64,000 nucleotides of DNA, from positions 33,060 to 97,059 of the forward strand of contig CAMDXA010000005.1 of NCBI GenBank assembly GCA_945878065.1. Direction: 5' to 3'. Numbering within the stretch: the stretch's first letter is position 1; each line of letters begins with the position of its first letter. The notes beneath the pieces are model-generated. The model ran no database searches and was not told the origin of the DNA. It saw only the letters and a program-made list of their open reading frames with translations. This DNA is from Bordetella parapertussis (GTDB lineage Bacteria; Pseudomonadota; Gammaproteobacteria; Burkholderiales; Burkholderiaceae_C). A program made the position numbers and the translations under genes. This document shows positions 26,757-36,600 of this stretch, piece by piece.

Positions 26757-27907
26757 GATTGCACCAACTGTTTGGCTTTGGCAATGGACAGCAAAATACC
26801 CATGCCAAAACCGAGCGTGACCATGGCTGTCCCGCCGTAACTGATGAAAGGCAAGGGCACGCCCACGACGGGAAGTATGCCGCTGACCATGCCCATGTTG
26901 ACGAATGCGTAGGTGAAGAAAATCAAGGTCACACTGCCTGCCAATAAGCGGGTAAACAATGTGGGGCCTTCGAGTGCGATGGCCAAGCCACGGAACACCA
27001 AAAACAAAAAGCCAGCGATCAAACACAAATTGCCCAGCAAACCGAACTCTTCGCCGTATGCCGCAAAAATAAAATCAGTGGTGCGCTCTGGGATGAAGTC
27101 CAGGTGGGTTTGCGTGCCCTGCATAAAGCCTTTGCCAAAGAAACCACCAGAACCAATGGCAATCATGCCTTGGATGATGTGAAAGCCTTTGCCCAGTGGG
27201 TCGCGCCAAGGGTCTAACAAGGTGCACACACGCTGCCGTTGGTATTCTCTGAACATGGGCCACTTGACTTCATCGGCGCAAAGCATGGGCTCAAATACAA
27301 TCAAAAATGAAATGGCGATCAACCCGATCACGATAGGTGGGATGATCCACTTCCAGCCCAATCCGGCGAAATACAACACATACACACCGGCGGCCATCAC
27401 CAAAATGGCCGTGCCCATGTCGGGTTGATTGGCAATCAATGCCACTGGCATGACCAATAAAACAGTCGCCACCAAAAAATCCAACGGCCGCAACTGTCCC
27501 TCTCGTTTTTGAAACCACCAAGCCAACATCAAGGGCATGCCGATTTTCATGATTTCACTGGGCTGAATCACGATCCCAACATTCAACCAGCGGCGCGCAC
27601 CGTTTTTCGTCAAACCGAACAACGCCACACCGACCAGCAAGGCCAAGCCAACGGTGTAGACGGGAACCGCCAAGGTCATCAAACGCTGCGGTGGAATTTG
27701 GGCCACCACAAACATGATGCAAAAGGCCAGCGCAAGATTTCTGGCATGGTCCCAAAAGCGTATACCGCTTGCATAACCTGAGCCAAACATGGTGATCAAA
27801 CCAGCAACAGCCAGCAAAGCAACCGCCAGCGTCAACTGTCCATCAAAGCCACGCAACACATGCGTGAATTGTCGCCATACATAGGGTTTTTCAAAACTCA
27901 GGGCCAT
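26753..27907 (-). CDS. rodA: RodA, SEDS-family peptidoglycan polymerase of the elongasome
   Basis: 384 residues with about ten membrane helices. RodA polymerises lipid II for lateral wall growth with PBP2. SEDS marks: GARRWLNVGIVIQPSEIMKIGMPL, then PDMGTAILVMAAG, and the C-terminal NMGMVSGILPVVGVPLPFISYGGTAM. Length and sequence are RodA rather than FtsW (a separate FtsW is at 40-41.3 kb). mreBCD and mrdA, usually upstream, are absent; the upstream gene is a divergent RNB exonuclease. Confidence 0.95.
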   Translation of the reverse strand: MALSFEKPYVWRQFTHVLRGFDGQLTLAVALLAVAGLITMFGSGYASGIRFWDHARNLALAFCIMFVVAQIPPQRLMTLAVPVYTVGLALLVGVALFGLTKNGARRWLNVGIVIQPSEIMKIGMPLMLAWWFQKREGQLRPLDFLVATVLLVMPVALIANQPDMGTAILVMAAGVYVLYFAGLGWKWIIPPIVIGLIAISFLIVFEPMLCADEVKWPMFREYQRQRVCTLLDPWRDPLGKGFHIIQGMIAIGSGGFFGKGFMQGTQTHLDFIPERTTDFIFAAYGEEFGLLGNLCLIAGFLFLVFRGLAIALEGPTLFTRLLAGSVTLIFFTYAFVNMGMVSGILPVVGVPLPFISYGGTAMVTLGFGMGILLSIAKAKQLVQS

Positions 27908-27974
27908 GCCGGAATTATCAACCTATTCCGCTTCACCCGGGTGCATGCTCGCCACGCATGTGACAATTGCAGCC

Positions 27975-30050
27975 ATGTATGCATTGTTCGAAGAAGCCGG
28001 CAAACTCCTCAGCGGTCGCGTGCTGTCCGAGGCCGACACATCCGCCCAAATAGAGCTTGAATCCGGCAAACGCGTCAAGGTCAAAGCGGCCCAAGTATTG
28101 TTGCGGTTTGAAAAACCCGCGCCAGCTGATTTGTTGCGCGAGGCGACTGTCACTGCCAACGGTATTGAATTGGAGCTGGCCTGGGAATTTGCGCCGCCAG
28201 ATGAATTTTCATTCGGCGATCTTGCCCGTGAATATTTCAGCGACAAAGCCAGCTTGGCTGAGCAAGTCGCCTGTTTGCTCAAACTGACCGAGGCGCCGCA
28301 CTATTTCCGCCGAGCCGGCAAAGGGCATTTCAAAAAAGCCTCGGCAGACATCATTGCGCAAGCATTGGCTGCGATTGAAAAGAAAAAAGCGCTGCAGGAA
28401 CTCATTGAATCCTGGGCACAGCAATTGACCCAATGCCATTGCCCTGCGCCGATACAAACACAGCTCTACAAAATTTTGTTCAAACCGGACAAAAATTCAC
28501 CCGAATACAAAGCCGTGGTGTTGGCTGCCAAGCAAAGCCAGCAAGCGCCCCTGACTTTGCTGCAAAAAGCTGGCGCAGTCAAAAGTGCCTATGACTTTCA
28601 TTGGCAACGGTTTTTGTTTGACCATTTCCCCAAGGGCACCGGATTCCCCGCATTGCAAGCACCGTCATTGCCGCAAGACTTGCCTCTCGCCGATGTGGCG
28701 GCCTATTCGATTGATGATTCACAAACCACTGAAATCGATGACGCCTTATCCGTACAAGGCTTGGGCACTGGCACCGTGGTGCTGGGCATACATATCGCCG
28801 CACCTGCACTGGCGCTGCAACCGGGCGATGCATTGGACCAAGTGGCACGTCAACGTTTGTCAACGGTCTATATGCCGGGACACAAAATCACCATGTTGCC
28901 TGACAGCGTCGTGCAAACCTACACCTTGGACGAGGGGCGGGCTTGTCCGGCACTTTCTTTGTACGTCAGTTTCAACGAAGACACGCTGGCCATTGAACAC
29001 ACCACCACCCGGCTAGAAAAAGTTCCTATCCAGGCAAATTTGCGGCATGACAAACTCGACCATGTGGTCACCGAGCAATGGCTCACCGATGCAGACTTTC
29101 AGCACCCGGACCCACTGCTCGACCTTGGCCTGCCCCGTCCCGCGTTGGCCTTTATGCACAGACTGGCCAAGCAGCTCAAAGCCGTGCGTGAACAAGTGCG
29201 CGGTAAACCTGAGCAGTTCAACCGGCCGGATTTCAATTTCAAACTCGACGGTGTGCCTGCACATGGCCCCGCTGGCGAAGAAACGGTGAATCTGAGCATT
29301 CGCCCCCGCGGGGCAGCCCTTGACCTGATCGTTGCAGAGGCCATGATTTTGGCCAACAGCACTTGGGGTCAATGGCTGGCCGACTTGGGCGTGCCGGGCC
29401 TGTACCGCAGCCAGGCCAGCATGGCACCAGGCGTGAAAGTACGCATGGGTACGCGTGCGCTGCCACATGCAGGTATAGGTGTGCCGTGTTATGCATGGAG
29501 CACGTCGCCACTGCGCCGCTACACCGATCTGGTCAACCAATGGCAACTGGTGGCCTGCGTTCAACATGGCAACACAGCGGCGCTGGTGGCTCCGTTCAAA
29601 CCGAAAGATGCCAACCTGATGTCTATCGTGTCGGCGTTTGAGGATGCTTACAGCGCCTACAACACGCACCAAGCCACCATGGAGCGGTACTGGACACTCA
29701 AGTATTTGCAACAACACCAATTGGAAGAAATTGACGCTTCAGTGATCAAAGCATTTGCAGGTGAACCACCTGTGGTGAGAGCGGTCAATTTACCCTTGGT
29801 GCTGAGTGTGGTTGGTGCCCCTGCCCTCGAACGCGGCGCTTTGGTTCGGGTGAAACTCGGTCAGGTTGACACCATGGCATTGGATGTCAAAGCCACATTT
29901 ATCAGCCTGCTGGACACGGTGTCTGCCCCCGAAGAAGACAACGCGGAAGACGACAACGCAGTCGGTCCGATCGCCATTGCCATGGATATGGAAGACGCCG
30001 CCAGCGATGCCAGCACCCCGGGCGAAACTGCCCCCAACACAAGCATGTGA
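27975..30050 (+). CDS. RNB-domain exoribonuclease (RNase II/R-like)
   Basis: 691 residues from the ATG at 27975; an upstream ATG at 27906 would overlap the rodA start. RNB enzymes degrade RNA 3' to 5' in a processive, metal-dependent way. The catalytic block SIDDSQTTEIDDALSVQ has the conserved Asp series near residues 237-253. The C-terminal part contains YAWSTSPLRRYTDLVNQWQL, the RNB hallmark. A clear C-terminal S1 domain is not evident (only a short beta-like segment before an acidic tail). It heads an apparent operon with a tonB-like gene, mtgA and ruvC. RNase II rather than R is possible given the length. Confidence 0.88.
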   Translation: MYALFEEAGKLLSGRVLSEADTSAQIELESGKRVKVKAAQVLLRFEKPAPADLLREATVTANGIELELAWEFAPPDEFSFGDLAREYFSDKASLAEQVACLLKLTEAPHYFRRAGKGHFKKASADIIAQALAAIEKKKALQELIESWAQQLTQCHCPAPIQTQLYKILFKPDKNSPEYKAVVLAAKQSQQAPLTLLQKAGAVKSAYDFHWQRFLFDHFPKGTGFPALQAPSLPQDLPLADVAAYSIDDSQTTEIDDALSVQGLGTGTVVLGIHIAAPALALQPGDALDQVARQRLSTVYMPGHKITMLPDSVVQTYTLDEGRACPALSLYVSFNEDTLAIEHTTTRLEKVPIQANLRHDKLDHVVTEQWLTDADFQHPDPLLDLGLPRPALAFMHRLAKQLKAVREQVRGKPEQFNRPDFNFKLDGVPAHGPAGEETVNLSIRPRGAALDLIVAEAMILANSTWGQWLADLGVPGLYRSQASMAPGVKVRMGTRALPHAGIGVPCYAWSTSPLRRYTDLVNQWQLVACVQHGNTAALVAPFKPKDANLMSIVSAFEDAYSAYNTHQATMERYWTLKYLQQHQLEEIDASVIKAFAGEPPVVRAVNLPLVLSVVGAPALERGALVRVKLGQVDTMALDVKATFISLLDTVSAPEEDNAEDDNAVGPIAIAMDMEDAASDASTPGETAPNTSM

Positions 30051-30055
30051 TTCCT

Positions 30056-30901
30056 ATGCCGTTGCAGATCACACCCATGCAAATCGCCATCACTTTGTCG
30101 GTGGGTTTGCATGCCGGCTTGCTGGTCTTCAAATTCGCAGACCCGCCAGGCTTTGACCGGTTGATGACGCAAAGTCCCCTGGACATTATTTTGGTGAATG
30201 GCCGCAGCGAAGGCCCTCCCCCGCTTAAACCGCAAGCTCTGGCGCAGGCCAATTTACAAGGCGGCGGTGAGGCCGCAAGCGGCCGCACCCAATCGCCCTT
30301 GCCCTTGTCGGAAAAATCGCAGGTCGGGCTGGCAGATGACGCCAGTCACGCCAAGTTGCAGCAAATGAAGCAGCAACAAACCGCGCTCTTGGCAAGCATC
30401 AAACAACACATCGCGGTCAATTCAGCCGTGCAACCCCAGACGTCTTCGCAATCCGCTGAGCAGACACAACAACAGCGTCAGTTGCTGGACATGTTGGCTG
30501 AAATTGAACGCCGCATCGCAGAACAAAACGCCAGACCCCGCACGCGTTATGTCAGTCCTGCGACCCGCGAAGTGAGTTTTGCGGTGTACCAAAACCACAT
30601 GCGCCGTCTGATTGAAGAACGCGGCACGCGCTTTTTCCCGCAAGCCAATGGCGAAAAACTCTATGGCAGCCTCACCATGGTGCTGACCGTCAATGCCCAA
30701 GGGCGCGTGTTGACCACACAAATCCTCAAAAGCTCTGGTATTACAGCGCTTGACCGCGCCGCGTTAGACATCGCTGCAGCTGCCGGACCATTTGGGGTAT
30801 TTACCAGCGCCATGAAAAAAGAATTTGACCAATTGGCTATGGTGTCGCGCTACACCTTCAAAACCAACCAAACGGTGCAAGCCGAGTCCTCCGAGCCATG
30901 A
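30056..30901 (+). CDS. TonB-like energy transducer family protein
   Basis: 281 residues from the ATG at 30056; a GTG at 30047 overlapping the upstream stop is an alternative. An N-terminal membrane anchor (about 6-22) is followed by a Gln-rich, helical/coiled region (about 90-160) instead of the usual Pro-rich spacer. The C-terminal TonB-like domain (about 180-270) has GSLTMVLTVNAQGRV and SSGITALDRAALDIA. It would link the inner membrane to outer-membrane proteins, but exbB/exbD are not adjacent. A wall- or envelope-related role is possible, as mtgA follows with a 4-base overlap. Confidence 0.75.
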   Translation: MPLQITPMQIAITLSVGLHAGLLVFKFADPPGFDRLMTQSPLDIILVNGRSEGPPPLKPQALAQANLQGGGEAASGRTQSPLPLSEKSQVGLADDASHAKLQQMKQQQTALLASIKQHIAVNSAVQPQTSSQSAEQTQQQRQLLDMLAEIERRIAEQNARPRTRYVSPATREVSFAVYQNHMRRLIEERGTRFFPQANGEKLYGSLTMVLTVNAQGRVLTTQILKSSGITALDRAALDIAAAAGPFGVFTSAMKKEFDQLAMVSRYTFKTNQTVQAESSEP

Positions 30902-31644
30902 ACAATACCTCGACCAGAACACGGGTTAGCCGAGGTCAGCTGTTTCGCCGCTGGCTGCTATTCGTGGTGTTGTCAGTCCTCGGATTGCAACTGTATTTTT
31001 TGGCCCGTGTGGCGATGATGCGTTTTGTCGATCCCCAATCTTCGGCCTTTGAACGTTCACAAATCGTGCAAATACTCAAGACTAACCAACGCTTTCGTTG
31101 GCGTCAGCAATGGGTTCCCGCTACTCGTATCCATTCTTCGCTGGGCCGTGCCGTGATTGCCTCCGAAGACGACTTGTTTGCCAGCCATGACGGTGTGCAG
31201 TGGCAAGCCATCGAAAGGGCATGGACACGCAACGAAAAAGCGCAGATTCGCTCGATCAGCAAAGGCAAAGCCCCCAAGGTAGTGGGTGGCTCGACCATCA
31301 CCCAACAACTGGCGAAAAATCTCTTTCTCTCGGGAGAACGCAATTTTTTGCGCAAAGGCCAAGAGTTGTTGATCACGTTGGCGCTGGAGACTTTTCTCAG
31401 CAAACAACGCATCCTTGAGATTTACCTCAACCATGTGGAATGGGGCAGAGGTGTGTTTGGTGCGCAAGCGGCTGCGCAGCATTATTTTTCAAAACCTGCG
31501 TCCCAACTCAATACCTGGGAATCAGCGCGCTTGGCGGTGATGCTGCCGCGACCCAAGTATTTTGAAAAGTTGCCGCAATCGCCTTACTTGGCAGAACGCG
31601 CCCAAGTCATTCAAGCTCGCATGGCTTCTGCGGTGTTGCCATGA
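30898..31644 (+). CDS. mtgA: MtgA, monofunctional peptidoglycan glycosyltransferase
   Basis: 248 residues. An N-terminal membrane anchor (about 17-38) precedes a GT51 domain. The catalytic glutamate is in [15 protein letters not shown] near residues 87-101. [19 protein letters not shown] and [17 protein letters not shown] are the other GT51 motifs. It lacks a transpeptidase domain, so it polymerises glycan strands only. It overlaps both the tonB-like gene and ruvC by 4 bases. Confidence 0.95.
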   Translation: MNNTSTRTRVSRGQLFRRWLLFVVLSVLGLQLYFLARVAMMRFVDPQSSAFERSQIVQILKTNQRFRWRQQWVPATRIHSSLGRAVIASEDDLFASHDGVQWQAIERAWTRNEKAQIRSISKGKAPKVVGGSTITQQLAKNLFLSGERNFLRKGQELLITLALETFLSKQRILEIYLNHVEWGRGVFGAQAAAQHYFSKPASQLNTWESARLAVMLPRPKYFEKLPQSPYLAERAQVIQARMASAVLP

Positions 31645-32189
31645 ATATTTTGGGCATTGACCCTGGCTTGCAAACCACTGGCTTTGGCGTGGTGCACTGG
31701 GCAAACGGGAAATTGCACTATGTCGCCAGCGGCACCATCACCACCACACATTTGCCGCGTACCGATTTGACCGCCCGCATTGGTGTGCTGTTTGAAGGCA
31801 TTTGCGAAGTGATCAAACGTTACCAACCGCAAACTGCTGCCATTGAAATCGTGTTTGTCAACGTGAACCCGCAATCGACTTTGTTGCTTGGACAGGCGCG
31901 AGGGGCTTGTTTGGCGGCACTCTCGCATATGTCGCTGCCAGTGGCCGAATACACCGCCTTGCAAATGAAGAAAGCTGTCGCCGGCCACGGCAAAGCTGCC
32001 AAAGCGCAGGTGCAAGAGATGGTCAAACGCTTGTTGCTTTTGCCTTCACTGCCTGGTGCTGATGCCGCAGATGCCTTGGGGCTTGCCATCACCCATGCGC
32101 ATGCATCGCGCGGCATGGCGCTGATGGCCCAGGCTGGCATGGGCCGCGCCAAAGCCAGTGGCATGTTGCGCGGCGGTCGTGGCGGTTAA
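31641..32189 (+). CDS. ruvC: RuvC, Holliday junction resolvase
   Basis: 182 residues. RuvC cuts Holliday junctions symmetrically with RuvAB. The catalytic acids are in [12 protein letters not shown] (D7), [14 protein letters not shown] (Glu near 70) and [17 protein letters not shown] (two Asp near 140-143). ruvA and ruvB are not in the window. It ends the RNB-tonB-mtgA-ruvC operon, convergent with lpxC; a CCCGCTT/AAGCGGG hairpin covers both stops. Confidence 0.96.
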   Translation: MNILGIDPGLQTTGFGVVHWANGKLHYVASGTITTTHLPRTDLTARIGVLFEGICEVIKRYQPQTAAIEIVFVNVNPQSTLLLGQARGACLAALSHMSLPVAEYTALQMKKAVAGHGKAAKAQVQEMVKRLLLLPSLPGADAADALGLAITHAHASRGMALMAQAGMGRAKASGMLRGGRGG

Positions 32190-32190
32190 T

Positions 32191-32211
32191 CCCGCTTTGT
32201 CACCAAGCGGG
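32191..32211. terminator. Hairpin between convergent ruvC and lpxC
   Basis: CCCGCTT (32191-32197) pairs with AAGCGGG (32205-32211). It overlaps the lpxC stop and has no T-run on either strand, so it is at best a weak bidirectional terminator or an RNA end-stabiliser. Confidence 0.35.
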
Positions 32212-33123
32212 GGAGAGTTGCGCCAAGCCTTTAGGGGCCAAACGTTCGTCGTCAAAGCTGACCCATTCGTACGCATAGGAACGGCTTAGGAGCTCGCGCA
32301 ACAGCAAGTTGTTCAATGCGTGTCCCGATCGAAAGGCGCGGTAATGACCCAGCATGGGCTTGCCGAGCAAGTACAAATCGCCCATGGCATCCAGAATTTT
32401 GTGTTTGACAAATTCGTCGTCATAGCGAAGACCATCGCTGTTGAGCACCTTGTAGTCGTCCATGACGATGGCGTTGTCTAATCCACCGCCCAAGGCCAAG
32501 CCGTGCGATCGCATGTGCTCCACATCGCGGGTAAATCCAAACGTACGTGCTCTGGCAATGTCGCGGCTGTAATGCCCCGTGTCCATGTCAAAGGTGACCG
32601 ATTGGCCCGTGGTGTCAACCGCAGGGTGTTTGAAATCGATTTCAAAACTCAGCTTAAATCCGTGGTGCGGATAGAGGCTGGCCCATTTTTTTTGATCACC
32701 TTCGCCTTGGCTGACCGTGACTTCTTGCAAGATACGCAAGAAACGCTTGGGCGCGTTTTGCAATTCAATGCCTGCAGATTGCAACAAGAACACAAACGAA
32801 GATGCCGAGCCGTCAAGAATGGGCACCTCCACGGCAGTGATGTCAATGTACAAATTGTCCAAACCCAAACCGCTGCAAGCAGACATCAAATGCTCCACCG
32901 TATGCACCTTGGCGCCGTGTGCTTCGATGGTTGAGGCCAGTCGTGTATCGGTGACCGACAAAGCCCCAACGGGTATGTCAACCGGATGCGCAAGGTCAAT
33001 GCGTCTGAACACAATACCCGTGTCAGGTGCGGCCGGGCGCAGGGTCAGTTCGACACGTTGCCCGCTGTGCAGCCCCACGCCGACGGCGCGGGTCATGGTT
33101 TGTAGGGTTCGTTGTTTCAGCAC
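32200..33123 (-). CDS. lpxC: LpxC, UDP-3-O-acyl-N-acetylglucosamine deacetylase
   Basis: 307 residues. This zinc enzyme makes the committed step of lipid A synthesis. [16 protein letters not shown] near 76-91 holds the first zinc His. [35 protein letters not shown] near 233-267 holds the second His, the metal Asp and the catalytic His. It is the last gene of the dcw cluster, 9 bases after ftsZ, linking outer-membrane lipid synthesis to cell division in one transcript. Confidence 0.97.
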   Translation of the reverse strand: MLKQRTLQTMTRAVGVGLHSGQRVELTLRPAAPDTGIVFRRIDLAHPVDIPVGALSVTDTRLASTIEAHGAKVHTVEHLMSACSGLGLDNLYIDITAVEVPILDGSASSFVFLLQSAGIELQNAPKRFLRILQEVTVSQGEGDQKKWASLYPHHGFKLSFEIDFKHPAVDTTGQSVTFDMDTGHYSRDIARARTFGFTRDVEHMRSHGLALGGGLDNAIVMDDYKVLNSDGLRYDDEFVKHKILDAMGDLYLLGKPMLGHYRAFRSGHALNNLLLRELLSRSYAYEWVSFDDERLAPKGLAQLSPAW

Positions 33124-33132
33124 AGGTAAATT

Positions 33133-34380
33133 TTAATCGGCCTGTTTTCTCAAGAACGCAGGTATTTCGTAATTGTCCATGCCGCCCGAGGACAACGCGT
33201 CTACCTTTGCCGCGGCTTGCGTGCGGTTGGTGCGCCACACACTGGGCACATTGACATTCACATCGTTGTTGGTTTGTGCCAGTGAGGCGCGGTTGATGCC
33301 ATCGCTGCCCGCATGCGCGACAGGCGACATGGCCACTGGCATGACATCGGCTGGGTTGGCATACACCGCGTTGTCAGTGCCTGTTCGAATCACGGACAAA
33401 GGCGGCGCCATGCGACGGCCAGGTTGCGCCAAACCGGTGGCAACCACCGTGACACGGATTTGTTCGCCCAATGTTTCGTCATAAGCTGTGCCGTAAATCA
33501 CATGGGCTTCGGGTGAAGCAAAGGCACGAATGGTGTTCATGGCTTCGCGCGATTCGGCCAATTTCAATGCGCCTTTGGCGGCTGTGATCAACACCAGCAC
33601 GCCTTTTGCACCGGTCATGTCCACGCCCTCGAGCAGCGGGCAAGCCACCGCTTGTTCGGCAGCAATACGCGCACGGTCTGGGCCGCTGGCTGTGGCTGTA
33701 CCCATCATCGCTTTGCCTTGCTCACTCATGACGGTGCGCACGTCTTCAAAGTCCACGTTCACCAAGGCTTCTACGTTGATGATTTCGGCAATGCCACCGA
33801 CCGAGTTTTTCAGCACATCGTTGGCGAATGCAAATGCTTGGTCTTGGCTGACATCGTCGCCCAGCACTTCTTGCAGTTTTTCGTTCAGCACCACAATCAG
33901 TGAATCCACATTGGCCTCGAGTTCGGACAAACCGGCTTCGGCATTGGTCATGCGCCGTCCGCCTTCCCAGTCAAAAGGCTTGGTCACCACGCCGACGGTA
34001 AGAATGCCCATTTCGCGAGCCACCCGCGCCACCACAGGCGCTGCCCCGGTGCCGGTGCCGCCACCCATGCCTGCGGTGATGAACACCATATTGGCACCTT
34101 GCAAGACTTCACGAATATTGTCGATCGCAGCTTCTGCGGCAGCCTGACCACGCTCGGGTTTGCTGCCCGCGCCCAAGCCGTTGTCACCCAATTGAATGAC
34201 ACGGTGTGCAGAACTGACTTTCAAAGCTTGTGCGTCAGTGTTGGCGCAAATGAATTCGACGCCACGCACACCGCTGTTGATCATGTGTTCGACCGCGTTG
34301 CCACCGCCACCGCCGACACCGATGACACGAATTTGCGTCTCTGGGTTGAATTCGCTGGATTCCATCATTTCAATTTTCAT
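33133..34380 (-). CDS. ftsZ: FtsZ, cell division tubulin homologue
   Basis: 415 residues. FtsZ polymerises into the Z ring. The tubulin signature AGMGGGTGTGAAP near residues 105-117 is intact, as is the T7-loop region (NVDFEDVRTVMSEQGKAMMG). A variable linker (about 320-395) leads to the C-terminal conserved peptide YEIPAFLRKQAD, which binds FtsA and ZipA. A good ribosome site (GGAGAG) lies before the ATG. The 161-base gap to ftsA is the largest in the cluster and may hold an ftsZ promoter, though none stands out. Confidence 0.98.
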   Translation of the reverse strand: MKIEMMESSEFNPETQIRVIGVGGGGGNAVEHMINSGVRGVEFICANTDAQALKVSSAHRVIQLGDNGLGAGSKPERGQAAAEAAIDNIREVLQGANMVFITAGMGGGTGTGAAPVVARVAREMGILTVGVVTKPFDWEGGRRMTNAEAGLSELEANVDSLIVVLNEKLQEVLGDDVSQDQAFAFANDVLKNSVGGIAEIINVEALVNVDFEDVRTVMSEQGKAMMGTATASGPDRARIAAEQAVACPLLEGVDMTGAKGVLVLITAAKGALKLAESREAMNTIRAFASPEAHVIYGTAYDETLGEQIRVTVVATGLAQPGRRMAPPLSVIRTGTDNAVYANPADVMPVAMSPVAHAGSDGINRASLAQTNNDVNVNVPSVWRTNRTQAAAKVDALSSGGMDNYEIPAFLRKQAD

Positions 34381-34541
34381 TGTTCTCTCCGAATATGTTT
34401 TGCAGTTGCTTTGAATGGGTGTGTTTTTGAAATGTTTTGTGGTGTTTCAACTGGGTGGCGCCCCCCGTGAACAAGGTCGCCATCGCCGGCATTTGCTGCG
34501 ACGTGATGAAAAAGATACCGTGAAATAGTGGTTGTTCATGG

Positions 34542-35771
34542 TCAGAAAGTTCCCACCAACCAGTCTTTGACACGCCCCATGGCGGTCTTGACCGAACCGT
34601 TTTTTTGCGCCACGCGAAAACCGCGCAAACGTGCAAGCCGAGCTTCTTCCAGCAATCCCATGACGGTGGCCGCACGTGGGTGCGACACCATGTCAGACAA
34701 GGCACTGCTGTAGCGCGGCACGCCTCGGCGTACCGCTTTCAAAAAGATGTCTTCTCCAAGCTCGATCATGCCGGGCATCATGGCGCTGCCGCCGGTCAGC
34801 ACAATGCCGGACGACAACACTTCTTCAAATCCGGATTCACGCAAGACCTGTTGCACCAGTGCGTATATTTCCTCGACACGCGGTTCGATCACACCTGCCA
34901 GCGCTTGGCGGCTCAACATGCGCGGGCCACGGTCCCCCAGACCAGGTACTTCAACCTGGATGTTCGGATCTGCCAATAATTGTTTGGCGTAACCAGACTC
35001 CACTTTGATTTCTTCAGCGTCCTTGGTCGGTGTGCGCAGCGCCATGGCGATGTCGCTGGTGATCAGGTCGCCAGCGATGGGAATGACCGCCGTGTGTCGG
35101 ATGGCGCCACCCGTAAAGATGGCGATGTCCGTACTGCCCGCGCCAATGTCCACCAAGGCGACACCGAGTTCTTTTTCATCGGCAGTCAACACTGAATAAC
35201 TGGACGCCAGGGGATTGAGCATGAGTTGCTCGACATCCAGTCCGCACCTGCGCACACACTTGATGATGTTTTCTGCGGCGCTTTGCGCACCGGTGACGAT
35301 ATGCACTTTGGCTTCCAAGCGGATGCCGCTCATGCCAATCGGTTCCTTGACGTCTTGACCGTCAATGATGAATTCCTGTGGTTCGACCAGCAGCAAACGC
35401 TGGTCATTCGAAATATTGACGGCCTTGGCGGTTTCCACCACACGGGCCACATCGGCCGCGGTGACCTCGCGGTCTTTGACCGCCACCATGCCATGCGAAT
35501 TCATACCTCTGATGTGGCTGCCGGTGATGCCGGTGTACACACGCGTGATCTTGCAATCCGCCATCAATTCCGCTTCTTTCAAAGCCATTTGAATGCTTTG
35601 TACCGTGGCATCGATATTGACCACAACACCGCGCTTGAGTCCGCTGCTCGGTGCAATGCCAAAGCCAGCGAGCTTGAGTTCGGCACCGGGCAATACCTCG
35701 GCCACCACCACCATCACTTTGCTGGTTCCGATATCCAAACCTACGACCAAGTCTTTGTATTCTTTAGCCAT
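34542..35771 (-). CDS. ftsA: FtsA, actin-like divisome protein
   Basis: 409 residues. FtsA tethers FtsZ to the membrane and recruits later divisome proteins. Actin-fold motifs: VGLDIGTSKVMVVVAEV near the start, VALVDIGAGSTDIAIF near 200-215 and SGIVLTGGSAMMPGMIEL near 318-335. The C-terminal 14 residues (MGRVKDWLVGTF end) form the amphipathic membrane-targeting helix. It lies 16 bases after ftsQ and 161 before ftsZ. Confidence 0.98.
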   Translation of the reverse strand: MAKEYKDLVVGLDIGTSKVMVVVAEVLPGAELKLAGFGIAPSSGLKRGVVVNIDATVQSIQMALKEAELMADCKITRVYTGITGSHIRGMNSHGMVAVKDREVTAADVARVVETAKAVNISNDQRLLLVEPQEFIIDGQDVKEPIGMSGIRLEAKVHIVTGAQSAAENIIKCVRRCGLDVEQLMLNPLASSYSVLTADEKELGVALVDIGAGSTDIAIFTGGAIRHTAVIPIAGDLITSDIAMALRTPTKDAEEIKVESGYAKQLLADPNIQVEVPGLGDRGPRMLSRQALAGVIEPRVEEIYALVQQVLRESGFEEVLSSGIVLTGGSAMMPGMIELGEDIFLKAVRRGVPRYSSALSDMVSHPRAATVMGLLEEARLARLRGFRVAQKNGSVKTAMGRVKDWLVGTF

Positions 35772-35787
35772 GCCAACCTCTTTTCAC

Positions 35788-36600
35788 TTACCTTGTTGCT
35801 GTTGAATCCAATGTGCTGACACCGCGCAAGCGCAACGCATAGCCATTCACATAACGCAAATCTGCTGACTCCAACGACTGTGTCTGACGGCCATAACGCT
35901 GGCTGACTTGCGCCAGCGTTTGCGTCAGACGTTGCACACGCGCCATCACTTCTTGTTCACTGCCTCTGCCCAATTCAATCTGCGCACCGTTTTTAAAACG
36001 CGCTCGCCAGCTGCCTCTGGCTGTCAATTCCAGCGCCCCCATGTTCAATTTCATCTGGGTGAACACAGGCCCCAATGCATTGAACATTTGCAACACGCGA
36101 ACTGATTCGCTGTCCGGTCCTGATAAGTGCGGCAGGTTCTCGTTGTCCAATTCACCAAAGTTAGCGCTGAATACTTGGCCTTGCTTGTTCAACAACCGTG
36201 AGTCCGCTTCTGGACCCCAATAGGCCACCGGTTCATGTTCGAGAATTTCTACGCGCAAACGGTTGGGAAATTCGCGTTGCACCACTGCTTGTCTGACCCA
36301 CGGCACGTTTTCAAAGCTTGCTTTGGCACGCAACAAATCGACGGTGAAGAAACTGCCCTGCAAACGCGGCACCACATTGGCTCGCAATGTGACTTCATTG
36401 TTATGACGCACTTCGCCCATCACATGCATGGCGGTGATGGTGAATACCGGATGACGGGCAATCCACATGACAAGCATGCTGATAAACAACGCGCCTGCCA
36501 AGCACAACATCCATCGGCTGGTGATGTTCATCAATCGCACGTCCAACGCCAACTCTGGCGCCGTATCGCGGCTCATGTACATGGCGTCGCGTGCTTTCAT
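35788..36600 (-). CDS. ftsQ: FtsQ, divisome membrane protein
   Basis: 270 residues. FtsQ bridges early and late divisome proteins with FtsB and FtsL. A short cytoplasmic part precedes the membrane helix (about 31-47). The POTRA domain (about 52-120) contains [16 protein letters not shown] and [31 protein letters not shown]. The beta domain runs to about 255. The ATG at 36600 overlaps the ddlB stop by 4 bases. Confidence 0.96.
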   Translation of the reverse strand: MKARDAMYMSRDTAPELALDVRLMNITSRWMLCLAGALFISMLVMWIARHPVFTITAMHVMGEVRHNNEVTLRANVVPRLQGSFFTVDLLRAKASFENVPWVRQAVVQREFPNRLRVEILEHEPVAYWGPEADSRLLNKQGQVFSANFGELDNENLPHLSGPDSESVRVLQMFNALGPVFTQMKLNMGALELTARGSWRARFKNGAQIELGRGSEQEVMARVQRLTQTLAQVSQRYGRQTQSLESADLRYVNGYALRLRGVSTLDSTATR

